Below the pieces are notes generated by a model, which saw nothing but the letters and a program-made list of their open reading frames with translations, had not been told where the DNA came from and did no database searches. DNA of 64,000 nucleotides from Niveispirillum sp943371025 (GTDB taxonomy: Bacteria > Pseudomonadota > Alphaproteobacteria > Azospirillales > Azospirillaceae), in assembly GCA_943371025.1 (NCBI GenBank), contig CALRTC020000032.1, positions 3,223 through 67,222 on the forward strand, read 5' to 3'. This document shows positions 20,259 through 28,275 of this stretch, piece by piece. The number at the start of each line of letters is the position of its first letter. Position 1 is the stretch's first letter. Made by a program: the position numbers and the translations under genes.

Positions 20259-20289
20259 CTGACACTCCCTTGTACCGAACCAGTATAAT
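20259..20289 (+). promoter_or_regulatory. Possible oxyR promoter in the katG-oxyR divergent region
   Basis: A perfect TATAAT (20284-20289) lies 44 bases before the oxyR start, with CTGACA at 20259-20264 (19-base spacer, longer than ideal). The region 20281-20332 is markedly AT-rich. I could not place a convincing OxyR tetranucleotide pattern by eye. Confidence 0.4.
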
Positions 20290-20332
20290 AAGTTTAAGTT
20301 GGATTTTCTGATCGATAAGATAAGTTATAATT

Positions 20333-21238
20333 ATGATCAACGTGACGCTGAAGCAGCTCCGCTATTTTGAAGCCCTGGCCCGGCTGGGTCATTTCGGAAG
20401 GGCGGCGGATGCCTGCGCCATATCCCAGCCCGCCCTGTCCATGCAGATCAAGGAGCTGGAGGGGGTGCTGGGCGCGCCGCTGCTCGAACGCGGTCCAAAG
20501 CAGCTTTTGCTGACCGGTCTGGGGGAGGAACTGGTGGCGCGCGCGCAGGCGATCCTGCGGTCTGTGGATGAACTGGGTGATCTGGCCCGGGCGGCGCGTG
20601 ACCGGCTGGCGGGGCGGCTGCGCATCGGGGTGATCCCGACGGTGGCCCCATATCTGCTGCCCCGCATCATCGGGGCGCTGACCCGCCTGCATCCGGGCCT
20701 GGACATCCATGTGCGGGAGACACAGACGCGACGGCTGTTGGAGGAATTGGCGGAGGGGCGCCTTGATACGGCCATCGTGGCCCTGCCTGTATCAGAACCG
20801 TCCCTGACGGAGGTGCCGCTGTTCGATGAGCGGTTCCTGCTTGTCCGCCCTTTGAGTGATGTGGACAAGCCCGTGCCGGAGCCGGACGCGCTGCGGGAAA
20901 TGCGGCTGCTGCTGCTGGAGGAGGGGCATTGCTTCCGCGACCAGGCCCTGTCCTTCTGCAATCTTCAGGCGGCGGCCCCGCGGGAGATCATGGATGGCAG
21001 TTCGCTGTCCACATTGGTGCAGATGGTGGCGGCCGGCATCGGCGTCACCCTGATCCCGGAAATGGCCGTGCCCGTGGAAACGCGGTCGGCGGCCGTCGCC
21101 TGTGCCCGCTTTGGGGCGCCGGAACCGTCGCGCACCATCGGCATGATCTGGCGCCGGACCAGCCCGCTGACCAAGCAACTGACGGACATCGCCGCGACGG
21201 TGCGTCAACTGGCAGAGGCGGCACCAATCCCCGCATAG
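20333..21238 (+). CDS. oxyR: LysR-family peroxide sensor OxyR
   Basis: A 301-residue regulator. The N-terminal helix-turn-helix (residues 3-60) includes FGRAADACAISQPALSMQIK. The redox cysteines Cys200 and Cys209 lie in LLEEGHCFRDQALSFC, matching the Cys199/Cys208 pair and surrounding sequence of enterobacterial OxyR. The protein should therefore form the peroxide-induced disulfide. It is divergent from katG, its expected target. Confidence 0.95.
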   Translation: MINVTLKQLRYFEALARLGHFGRAADACAISQPALSMQIKELEGVLGAPLLERGPKQLLLTGLGEELVARAQAILRSVDELGDLARAARDRLAGRLRIGVIPTVAPYLLPRIIGALTRLHPGLDIHVRETQTRRLLEELAEGRLDTAIVALPVSEPSLTEVPLFDERFLLVRPLSDVDKPVPEPDALREMRLLLLEEGHCFRDQALSFCNLQAAAPREIMDGSSLSTLVQMVAAGIGVTLIPEMAVPVETRSAAVACARFGAPEPSRTIGMIWRRTSPLTKQLTDIAATVRQLAEAAPIPA

Positions 21239-21308
21239 CGGCAATATTCCTTCGTGCATTGACCATGCGGCTTTCCAAAAAGCATAAGGCAACAGGTCAT
21301 TTGCCAGG

Positions 21309-22460
21309 ATGGTTGCCATGGGTAAGGCGGGTTCGCAGCATCTGGGATCGGCGCGGCGCCTGATCGTCAAGATCGGGTCGGCACTGATGGTCGATGCGGC
21401 CACGCATCAGATCCGCCGCGAATGGCTGGATTCGGTGGCCGACGATGTGGCCGCCCTGCGGGCGCAAGGGGTGGAGGTGGTGATCGTCACCTCCGGCGCT
21501 GTTGCCTGTGGGCGCGAGCATCTGGGGCTGGTCGGGCGGTCGCTGAAGCTTGAGGAAAAGCAGGCAGCGGCGGCCACGGGACAGATCCGCCTGGCGCATG
21601 CCTATCAGGAGACGCTGGCCCGCCACGGCATCACCGTGGCCCAGGTGCTGCTGACCCTGGACGATACCGAGGATCGCCGCCGCCACCTGAACGGCCGCGC
21701 CACCATCGAAACCCTGCTGAAGCTGGGCGCCGTCCCCGTCATCAACGAGAATGATACGGTGGCGACGGCCGAAATCCGCTTTGGCGACAATGACCGGCTG
21801 GCCGCCCGCGTGGCCCAGATGATCAGCGCCGATACGCTGGTCCTGCTGTCCGACATTGATGGTCTCTATACCGCCGACCCGCGCAAGGACCCGGACGCCA
21901 AACATATCCCGCTGGTGCATGAGATCACGCCGGAGATCGTGGGCATGGCCGGCGAACCGCCGCCGGGCTACAGCAGCGGCGGCATGGTGACCAAGATCGT
22001 GGCCGGGCGCATCGCGCTGGCCGCCGGCTGCCGCATGGCCATTGCCATGGGCAAGCGCGCCAACCCACTGGCAGCCCTGGTCAAGCCCGTGTCGGAAGGC
22101 GGGGCGCTGGCCACCTGGTTCGTGCCCAATGCCGAACCGCGCACGGCGCGCAAGCGCTGGATCGCCGGGTCGCTGAAGCCGCGTGGCACGCTGGCGCTGG
22201 ATGCGGGTGCGGTGAAGGCCCTGGAAAAGGGGGGATCGCTGCTGCCCGCGGGGGTGCGGGGCGTCGATGGGGAATTTGAGCGCGGCGATCTGGTGCTGAT
22301 CCAGGGACCGGACGGGCGTACGGTCGGGCGCGGCCTGTCGGCCTATGGGGCCGAGGATGCCCGTGCCATTGCCGGCCGGCGCAGTGCCGAGATCGAGGAT
22401 GTGCTGGGTTATCGCGGCCGCGACGAGATGGTGCATCGCGACGACCTCGTCCTGGGTTGA
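21309..22460 (+). CDS. proB: Glutamate 5-kinase
   Basis: The first step of proline synthesis from glutamate. A 383-residue protein with an amino-acid kinase domain (LIVKIGSALM, VTSGAVACGREHLGL, INENDTVATAEIRFGDNDRL, GGMVTKIVAGRIA) and a C-terminal PUA domain from about residue 285. The length is that of the PUA-containing form. In related genomes it usually adjoins obg; here it lies about 6 kb away on the other strand. An alternative start is three codons downstream (21318). Confidence 0.96.
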   Translation: MVAMGKAGSQHLGSARRLIVKIGSALMVDAATHQIRREWLDSVADDVAALRAQGVEVVIVTSGAVACGREHLGLVGRSLKLEEKQAAAATGQIRLAHAYQETLARHGITVAQVLLTLDDTEDRRRHLNGRATIETLLKLGAVPVINENDTVATAEIRFGDNDRLAARVAQMISADTLVLLSDIDGLYTADPRKDPDAKHIPLVHEITPEIVGMAGEPPPGYSSGGMVTKIVAGRIALAAGCRMAIAMGKRANPLAALVKPVSEGGALATWFVPNAEPRTARKRWIAGSLKPRGTLALDAGAVKALEKGGSLLPAGVRGVDGEFERGDLVLIQGPDGRTVGRGLSAYGAEDARAIAGRRSAEIEDVLGYRGRDEMVHRDDLVLG

Positions 22461-22509
22461 TGGCTTGGCTATAGTGCGGGCGCTTCCCGCCTGAACCGGA
22501 GTCCGCTTC

Positions 22510-23271
22510 ATGACCGACACCCCCACGGCTGCCCTGCTGATCATCGGCAACGAGATCCTGTCGGGCCGCACCCAGGATGCCAACCTGGCCTTCATCGCCA
22601 AGCATCTGGGCGGGCTGGGCATCCGTTTCCGCGAGACGCGGGTCGTCCCGGACGAGGAGGCGGAGATCGTGGCGGCAGTCAACGCGCTCCGCGCCCGTTA
22701 CACCTATGTCTTCACCACGGGCGGCATCGGCCCCACCCATGATGACATCACGGCCGAATGCATCGCCAAGGCCTTTGGCGTGCCCCTGATCCGCAATCCA
22801 GAGGCCGTGCGCCGGCTGGAAAAGCACTATGCCGGCACCGGCCTGCTGAACGAGGCGCGGCTGCGCATGGCCAACACGCCGGATGGGGCCATCCTGATCG
22901 ACAATCCCGTGTCGACGGCACCGGGCTTCCAGATCGGCAATGTCTTCGTCATGGCCGGCGTGCCGGTCATCATGCAGGCCATGCTGACCGGCATCGGCGA
23001 CCGGCTGGTCGGCGGTCCCGTGGTGCGGACCAAGACGGTGGCATCCAACATTCCCGAAGGCAGTTTCGCCGATGCCCTGCGGACCCTGGCAGCCGAACAT
23101 GCCAGCATCGATATCGGCTCCTACCCCACCTTCCGCCAGGGCCAGATCGCCACGGCCCTGGTGCTGCGCGGCACCGACACGGCGGCCCTGGACGCGGCAG
23201 TGGAGGCCGTGGTCGTCCTGCTGCGGGACTTGGGCGGGACGCCCAGCGTGTTCGATGGATACGGGGAATAA
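22510..23271 (+). CDS. CinA-like molybdopterin-binding domain protein
   Basis: A 253-residue protein of the competence/damage-inducible CinA family, carrying only the MoaB/MoeA-like COG1058 domain (IIGNEILSGRTQDANLAFIA, TTGGIGPTHDDITAE). The C-terminal nicotinamide-nucleotide amidase domain is absent, as in many alphaproteobacterial members. It ends VFDGYGE-stop. The same ending, diverged, recurs at 24163-24216 beyond an AT-rich gene, so the 3' end may have been exchanged or duplicated by an insertion. Confidence 0.9.
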   Translation: MTDTPTAALLIIGNEILSGRTQDANLAFIAKHLGGLGIRFRETRVVPDEEAEIVAAVNALRARYTYVFTTGGIGPTHDDITAECIAKAFGVPLIRNPEAVRRLEKHYAGTGLLNEARLRMANTPDGAILIDNPVSTAPGFQIGNVFVMAGVPVIMQAMLTGIGDRLVGGPVVRTKTVASNIPEGSFADALRTLAAEHASIDIGSYPTFRQGQIATALVLRGTDTAALDAAVEAVVVLLRDLGGTPSVFDGYGE

Positions 23272-23280
23272 ATTCTTAAG

Positions 23281-23309
23281 TTTACAATTTGATTTTTATG
23301 GCTTTTATA
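23281..23309 (+). promoter_or_regulatory. Promoter of the AT-rich membrane-protein gene
   Basis: TTTACA (23281-23286), a 17-base spacer and TTTATA (23304-23309), ten bases after the cinA stop, where the base composition turns AT-rich. The gene thus seems to carry its own promoter. In such AT-rich DNA chance matches are more likely, hence the moderate confidence. Confidence 0.45.
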
Positions 23310-23343
23310 TGAAATGACAACAGTGTTCCGTTTGAGGTTTGCG

Positions 23344-24114
23344 ATGAAGGAGCTTTCAGGGTTTGGTGAAATAATTTCCGTGGCTGTGGCGTATTTATTT
23401 ATCGTTTCTTCCATATACACAGCAACTTATATGTTTATGATTGATGAAAATTTGTTCTTGTTCGTGTCTTGGCAGGATTATTTGTTGGTTTCTATGTATT
23501 ATCTCATAAATTTTATACCATTTTTTCTTATTATTTTTGTTGGAATGAGAACAATATTTAGTATTTATTTGAGTGTAAAAATAAGTAGGGGAAATATAAA
23601 TTCATCATTTGATCACATATTTTCCCTATTCCTATATTTTGTGCAATCAAGAATATTTCTTTTCAGCCAAGTTATACTTATATTAGTAATATTCCTTGTC
23701 TTAACAAATTTTGGGACGAGCTATTATATTATAATTCAGGCCGCAGCAATTCCTACTTTTTTTGGATTGATGATTCAGTCTATCTCGCAGTTTCCTAGGA
23801 TCAGATCCTCAATAGATGGCTTCTCATTTGTTTCTATTTTGGCTCTTTCTATAATTTTTGCAATAATGATCCCAACGTATAGGGCTAACATTGTCAACAA
23901 TAAAACGGGTGGAGACTATAATATAGTTGATTCTAACGGAAATCAATATAGTCATTCGCTGATAATTATGAGATTGAGTGATGGATTGATAATAAAAAGA
24001 AAAAATAAAACCATGTGGATTGAAAGATCTATAATTCAAAGAGTTGAGTCTGAAAATGAAAGGAATGAGGAAAAAACGATGTTCTGCCAGTCGATGTTTG
24101 TTGACTGTCTTTAG
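23344..24114 (+). CDS. AT-rich orphan multi-pass membrane protein (putative transfer)
   Basis: I do not recognise a family. The 256-residue protein has about four to five hydrophobic segments: ISVAVAYLFIVSSIYTATYM (about 10-29), YYLINFIPFFLIIFVGM (about 52-68), a long stretch around VILILVIFLVLTNF (about 108-145) and VSILALSIIFAIMIP (about 161-175). A polar C-terminal domain of about 75 residues has beta-like segments and ends in a Glu/Asn-rich part. The ATG at 23344 has GAGG with a six-base spacer; the frame opens at 23314 without a ribosome site. Sampled 60-base lines are 25-27 percent G+C, far below the neighbours. It sits alone between two copies of the cinA 3' end. A defence or exclusion role is possible but unsupported. 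Confidence 0.75.
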   Translation: MKELSGFGEIISVAVAYLFIVSSIYTATYMFMIDENLFLFVSWQDYLLVSMYYLINFIPFFLIIFVGMRTIFSIYLSVKISRGNINSSFDHIFSLFLYFVQSRIFLFSQVILILVIFLVLTNFGTSYYIIIQAAAIPTFFGLMIQSISQFPRIRSSIDGFSFVSILALSIIFAIMIPTYRANIVNNKTGGDYNIVDSNGNQYSHSLIIMRLSDGLIIKRKNKTMWIERSIIQRVESENERNEEKTMFCQSMFVDCL

Positions 24115-24162
24115 CGGCTAATATGCGCTAGGCAGCACCGGCGCCAGCGTGTTGCCGGGCAA

Positions 24163-24216
24163 GTGGTCGTACCGATGTGGGAACTGGGGGCGGTGTTCGA
24201 TGGGTACGGGGAGTGA
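24163..24216 (+). pseudogene. Diverged remnant of the cinA 3' end
   Basis: Read in frame to the TGA at 24214, this stretch gives VVVPMWELGAVFDGYGE-stop. The true cinA end gives VVVLLRDLGGTPSVFDGYGE-stop. The DNA shared at the end is gtgttcgatggNtacgggga. The copy lacks about three codons and has no start. It is most simply the displaced end of a cinA gene, left on the far side of the AT-rich insertion. Confidence 0.7.
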
Positions 24217-24306
24217 AACCACACCGCCTGTATAGGCGATGCTGGATGGCCTGATCCGGAGAAGCGTGATTATCTTGGTGCCAGTTCGGGTGCTGGATCA
24301 GATTGA

Positions 24307-25104
24307 ATGCGCGCAATATATCGTCGTGGCGTCATGGGGATGCTGTTGGCTGCCGGATTGGCGCCGATCCGCCATGTCCCCGGCCAACCCCGCCCCCTGA
24401 TCTGCGGTATCATGGATTCGCCCCCCTGGGTGCTGCATGAGGGGCCGCAGCGCGGCATTGCCGTCGACATGCTGCAGCAATTATCCAGCCTGACCGGTCT
24501 TGCAATCGAGGTGCAGCCGGGCCCGCCGGCCCGTCTGGCCATGGCCCTGCGTGAAGGGCAGATCGATCTGCTGGCTTTTCTCCGTCAGCCGCTTCTGGAC
24601 CCTTTCGTGGTTTCCCTGGGCACGCTGGCCAAGGTGGAACTGGGCTATTTGACGCGCATCGGCTTCACCCCGCACAGCGAGGCGGCGTTGGAAGGCCGTG
24701 TCATCGGGTCGGTGCGCGGTGGCGGCATTCCGGATCTGATGGATGGGCTGCCGCCTGGCCCGCGCGTCGATCTGCGCGATGTGGCGCAAGGGCTGGTGAT
24801 GATCCTGGGCGGTCGCCTGGATGCCGTTCTGGGCAGCCGCATGGGCATCGAATGGCATATAAGGCAGGCCGGCCTGAACCGCAGCCAGTTCGGCACCTTC
24901 CTGGCCGTGAAGACAGAGCCGATCATCATGTATGCCAGCCGCACCCGCCCTCTGCCTGAAGACACCGTCGCCCGGCTGAAGCGGGCCCTGCCCAAGGTGG
25001 AGGCGGGGCGGAGCCAGCTGGAAAAGCCCTATATCGCAGACAGGTCGGCCGGAGAGCCTATCCCCGATAGGGCGCTTCCAGACCGGCAGCCACGAAGTCG
25101 ATGA
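24307..25104 (+). CDS. Periplasmic substrate-binding protein, amino-acid type (SBP_bac_3-like)
   Basis: A 265-residue protein with a short basic/hydrophobic head (MRAIYRRGVMGMLLAAGLAP). Features of the family 3 solute-binding fold include LICGIMDSPPWVLHEGPQRGIAVDML, given in part, and ALREGQIDLLAFL. No permease or ATPase lies nearby, so it may serve a distant transporter or act as a sensor. The last 47 bases overlap the convergent TetR gene, and the Arg/Pro/Asp-rich tail (DRALPDRQPRSR) looks non-conserved. The specificity is unknown. Confidence 0.75.
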   Translation: MRAIYRRGVMGMLLAAGLAPIRHVPGQPRPLICGIMDSPPWVLHEGPQRGIAVDMLQQLSSLTGLAIEVQPGPPARLAMALREGQIDLLAFLRQPLLDPFVVSLGTLAKVELGYLTRIGFTPHSEAALEGRVIGSVRGGGIPDLMDGLPPGPRVDLRDVAQGLVMILGGRLDAVLGSRMGIEWHIRQAGLNRSQFGTFLAVKTEPIIMYASRTRPLPEDTVARLKRALPKVEAGRSQLEKPYIADRSAGEPIPDRALPDRQPRSR

Positions 25105-25735
25105 CGCGGTTGGCGACTGCTTCCAGGTCGTCCAGCTGGCACAGGCCCCCCGACAGCGTTTCCAGCCGCTTCATGTCGGTATAAAGCGAATGCTGCACGC
25201 CCATGATGAAGTGCAGCCGCCAGTAAACTTCCTGCTGCGGCAGGTGGGGCAGGGCACGGGCCAGCGACAGGGCAAAGCGCTGCAGGTGCCCCACTTCCTT
25301 GTCCAGCATCTCGCGCGCTTCCGGCGGGCCCTCGCCACGGGCAAAGGCCACAAACTGGTTGTAGAGCGCCAGCCGGGTGGAGGTGAAGGAATAGCGGATG
25401 GCCGGCAGCACCAGGGCGCGCACAATCTCCCGCACCGACGGGGTGCCACCGCCGGCCTGTTCCTCCGCCTCGCGCAGCAGGCGGGCCCGTTCCCGGTTCA
25501 GCGCGATGGCCCCGCGCCGGAAGGCGGCGATCAGCAACGCGTCCTTCGACCCGAAATGGTAATTCACCGCTGCCAGATTGACGCCGGCCGCCTGAGTCAG
25601 CTCCCGCAACGAAACGGCGGCGTAGCTTTTCTCCGCGAACAGCTTCTCAGCCGCGTCCAGGATCACCTCCTTGGTGTCCTGCCGCGCGTTCGCACCGGTT
25701 TCCCCGGCCCCGGCCAGTTCCACGTTGGCCTTCAT
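25058..25735 (-). CDS. TetR-family regulator, PsrA/FadR-like
   Basis: A 225-residue repressor. The N-terminal helix-turn-helix (about residues 22-68) contains SLRELTQAAGVNLAAVNYHF and GSKDAL, very like PsrA, a fatty-acid-responsive regulator of beta-oxidation in pseudomonads. The C-terminal ligand-binding helices follow. It is divergent from a fadJ-like gene. The PsrA operator pattern AAAC-N4-GTTT occurs both in its own upstream region and in the fadJ promoter, suggesting autoregulation plus control of beta-oxidation. Acyl-CoA as ligand is inferred. Confidence 0.85.
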   Translation of the reverse strand: MKANVELAGAGETGANARQDTKEVILDAAEKLFAEKSYAAVSLRELTQAAGVNLAAVNYHFGSKDALLIAAFRRGAIALNRERARLLREAEEQAGGGTPSVREIVRALVLPAIRYSFTSTRLALYNQFVAFARGEGPPEAREMLDKEVGHLQRFALSLARALPHLPQQEVYWRLHFIMGVQHSLYTDMKRLETLSGGLCQLDDLEAVANRVIDFVAAGLEAPYRG

Positions 25736-25797
25736 CCTGTTCCACCCCGTTGCGATAGCCCCGGCCTGTCCACGGCCGGATTGTTGTTGGTCCGTAT

Positions 25798-25811
25798 CAA
25801 ACGGCTGTTTC
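25798..25811. promoter_or_regulatory. PsrA-type operator upstream of tetR
   Basis: CAAACGGCTGTTTC is CAAAC-N4-GTTTC, an exact fit to the published PsrA pattern G/CAAAC-N(2-4)-GTTTG/C. It lies 62 bases upstream of the TetR start. Confidence 0.65.
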
Positions 25812-25904
25812 TACATTAGCCGTGCCGACGGCCCACGCCAACAGCCCTGTTTTGACCCAAAAACGCATGGCTGACGTTACGTAAGCCGGTCCATCGCTCA
25901 TGGG

Positions 25905-25934
25905 TTGACTTAAACAAGCGTTTGAACCTAGCAT
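25905..25934 (+). promoter_or_regulatory. fadJ promoter with PsrA-type operator in its spacer
   Basis: TTGACT (25905-25910), an 18-base spacer and TAGCAT (25929-25934), about 60 bases before the fadJ start. The spacer holds TAAACAAGCGTTTGA (25911-25925), i.e. AAAC-N4-GTTTG, a match to the PsrA operator pattern. A repressor bound here would cover the space between -35 and -10. Confidence 0.7.
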
Positions 25935-25993
25935 GCCCCAACGACAATCGCCAAAGCCCGTGTCCAATGGCGCGGCAACAGGGGGAATGCCAG

Positions 25994-28099
25994 ATGTCAG
26001 AGCTGCCCGTCCGCTATGACCGCCAGGGGGCGGTCGGCATCGTCACCGTTGACAAGCCGCCGGTGAACGCCCTGTCCCGGGCCGTGCGCCAGGGCTTGAT
26101 CGACCGGTTGACAGAGGGCTTCGCCGATCCGGCCGTGACGGCGCTGGTCATTGTCGGGGCCGGGCGCACCTTCATCGCCGGGGCCGATATCGTTGAATTC
26201 ATCACCGGCGGCATGGGTGAGCCGGATCTGAACGACCTGAACGCCCTGATCGAGTCGGGGCCCAAGCCGGTGATCGCCGCCATCCATGGCACGGCGCTGG
26301 GCGGCGGGCTGGAAGTCGCCCTGTCCTGCCATTACCGCGTGTCGGTGCCCAAGGCCCAGATCGGTCTGCCGGAAGTGAAGCTGGGCATCCTGCCCGGCGG
26401 TGGTGGCACACAGCGTCTGGCGCGGCTGGTCGGCGCCAGGACCGCCATCGAGATGATCACCACGGGCGCCTTCCTGTCCGCCTCCAAGGCGCTGGCGCTG
26501 GGCATCATCGACCATATCGGTGAAGGGACCGATCCGCTGGCCGTGGCGCTGGATTTCGCCGCCCGCCTGCCCGAAGGTCCGCACAAGCGTACCCGTGACC
26601 GGGAGGAGAGCCTTGCCGCCGACCGGGATACGCCCGTGTTTGAGGAGGCGCGGGCGGCGCTGGCCAGATCGGCGCGCGGCCAGTTCGCCCCGCAGCGCTG
26701 CGTCGACGCGGTGGAGGCTGCCTTCACCCTGCCCTTCGATGAAGGGCTGAAGCGCGAGCGCGAGCTGTTCATGCAGTGCATGGCGCATGATCAGGCCAAG
26801 GCCCTGATCCATGTCTTCTTTGCTGAACGCGCCACGTCCAAGATCCCCGACCTGCCCGCCGACACGGCCCCGCGCAAGATCGCGCAGGTGGCCGTGCTGG
26901 GCAGCGGCACCATGGGTGGCGGCATTGCCATGTGCTTTGCCAATGCCGGCATCCCCGTGCGCCTGCTGGACCTGGACCAGGCGGCACTGGATCGCGGCAT
27001 CGGCGTCATTGCCAAGAACTATGCCGGTACGGTGGCCAAGGGCAAGCTGGCCCAGGCCGAGATGGACAAGCGCCTGTCGCTGATCCGCCCCACCACCGAC
27101 TATGCCGATCTGGCCGATGTCGACCTGATCGTGGAGGCGGTGTTCGAGGATGCGGACGTGAAGGCCAAGGTCTTCCGCCGCCTGGATGAGGTGGCCAAGC
27201 CGGGCGCCATCCTGGCGTCCAACACCTCCACCCTGGATCTGGACGCCATCGCCGCCAACACCAGCCGCCCGGCCGATGTCATCGGCATGCATTTCTTCAG
27301 CCCGGCCAATGTGATGAAGCTGCTGGAGGTGGTGCGCGGCAAGCACACGGCGCCTGACGTCATCGCCACCGCCATGGGCATCGGCAAGCAGATCGGCAAG
27401 GTGACCGTGCTGGTCGGCAATTGCGATGGTTTCGTCGGCAATCGCATGGTGCAGTACTATGCGACGGAGGCCCAGCGCTTGGTGATCGAAGGCGCGTCGG
27501 TGGAGCAGGTGGACAAGGCCGCCCTGGAATTCGGCCTGGCCATGGGTCCGTTTGCCATGGGTGACCTGGCCGGGCTGGACGTGATGGGCTTCATCCGCGC
27601 CCGCCGCGTGGCCGCCGGCCTGATCTATGGCACGCCGCTGTCCGACCGCATCGATCCGTCGCGCAAAGGACAGAAGAACGGCCGCGGCTGGTATCGCTAT
27701 GAACCCGGCAACCGCACGCCGCTGCCCGATCCGGAAGTGACGGCGATGGTGGAGGCCTATCGTGCGGAAAAGGGCATCACGCCACGCACCATCAGCAATG
27801 ACGAGATCGGCAAGCGCCTGATCTACACGCTGGTGAATGAAGGGGCGCGCATTCTGGAAGAAGGGATGGCGCTCCGGGCCGGGGATATCGACATCGTCTA
27901 TATCTACGGATACGGCTTCCCGGCCTGGCGCGGCGGCCCCATGAAGTTCGCCGAACTGTCGGGGCTGGACAATGTTCTGGCCGATATCCGCCGCTATCAC
28001 GCTGACGCTGTGGCGGCGGGTGATGCCGACGGCGCCTATTGGGAGCCGGCTCCGCTGCTGGAAAAGCTGGTGGCAGCGGAGAAGAAGGGGTTTGGGTGA
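25994..28099 (+). CDS. Bifunctional enoyl-CoA hydratase / 3-hydroxyacyl-CoA dehydrogenase (FadB/FadJ type)
   Basis: A 701-residue two-step beta-oxidation enzyme. The N-terminal crotonase domain has FIAGADIVEF for the oxyanion site and GLPEVKLGILPGGGGTQRLA. The NAD-binding domain begins at about residue 295 (VAVLGSGTMGGGIAMCFANA). The dehydrogenase C-domain includes GMHFFSPANVMKLLEVV and CDGFVGNRM. The ATG at 25994 has GGGGGA upstream; the longer frame from 25922 overlaps the promoter and is rejected. An acyl-CoA dehydrogenase follows about 176 bases on. No thiolase gene is in the window. Confidence 0.95.
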   Translation: MSELPVRYDRQGAVGIVTVDKPPVNALSRAVRQGLIDRLTEGFADPAVTALVIVGAGRTFIAGADIVEFITGGMGEPDLNDLNALIESGPKPVIAAIHGTALGGGLEVALSCHYRVSVPKAQIGLPEVKLGILPGGGGTQRLARLVGARTAIEMITTGAFLSASKALALGIIDHIGEGTDPLAVALDFAARLPEGPHKRTRDREESLAADRDTPVFEEARAALARSARGQFAPQRCVDAVEAAFTLPFDEGLKRERELFMQCMAHDQAKALIHVFFAERATSKIPDLPADTAPRKIAQVAVLGSGTMGGGIAMCFANAGIPVRLLDLDQAALDRGIGVIAKNYAGTVAKGKLAQAEMDKRLSLIRPTTDYADLADVDLIVEAVFEDADVKAKVFRRLDEVAKPGAILASNTSTLDLDAIAANTSRPADVIGMHFFSPANVMKLLEVVRGKHTAPDVIATAMGIGKQIGKVTVLVGNCDGFVGNRMVQYYATEAQRLVIEGASVEQVDKAALEFGLAMGPFAMGDLAGLDVMGFIRARRVAAGLIYGTPLSDRIDPSRKGQKNGRGWYRYEPGNRTPLPDPEVTAMVEAYRAEKGITPRTISNDEIGKRLIYTLVNEGARILEEGMALRAGDIDIVYIYGYGFPAWRGGPMKFAELSGLDNVLADIRRYHADAVAAGDADGAYWEPAPLLEKLVAAEKKGFG

Positions 28100-28143
28100 G
28101 GAGGTTGTACCCGGCTGACGAGGTTTTCCAACGACTCTACGTG

Positions 28144-28231
28144 CTTTCCCCGCGAAAGCGGGGATCCAGGGACCAAGCGCCCGACGCCTCATTCCCAATG
28201 GCCCCTGGACCCCCGCTTTCGCGGGGGAAGC
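28144..28231. repeat. REP-like long inverted repeat between fadJ and the acyl-CoA dehydrogenase gene
   Basis: Arms of about 28-30 bases (28144-28171 and 28202-28231) pair with only two mismatches, and each arm is itself a small palindrome (CCCCGCGAAAGCGGGG). The loop is about 30 bases. Elements with a CGCGAAAGCGGG core and a flanking TCCAGG are common intergenic repeats in alphaproteobacterial genomes. The folded RNA could attenuate read-through or protect the fadJ mRNA. A related half-copy lies at 57751-57773. Confidence 0.85.
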
Positions 28232-28275
28232 AAGGTAGTGCTTCCGATCTACCCCCGCTCCCAAGGACATCCGCC

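Noticed and set aside
20281..20332. OxyR binding site in the katG-oxyR gap
   Set aside because: Several ATAA/TTAT pairs occur, but the spacing does not fit the known pattern well enough and the region is simply AT-rich.
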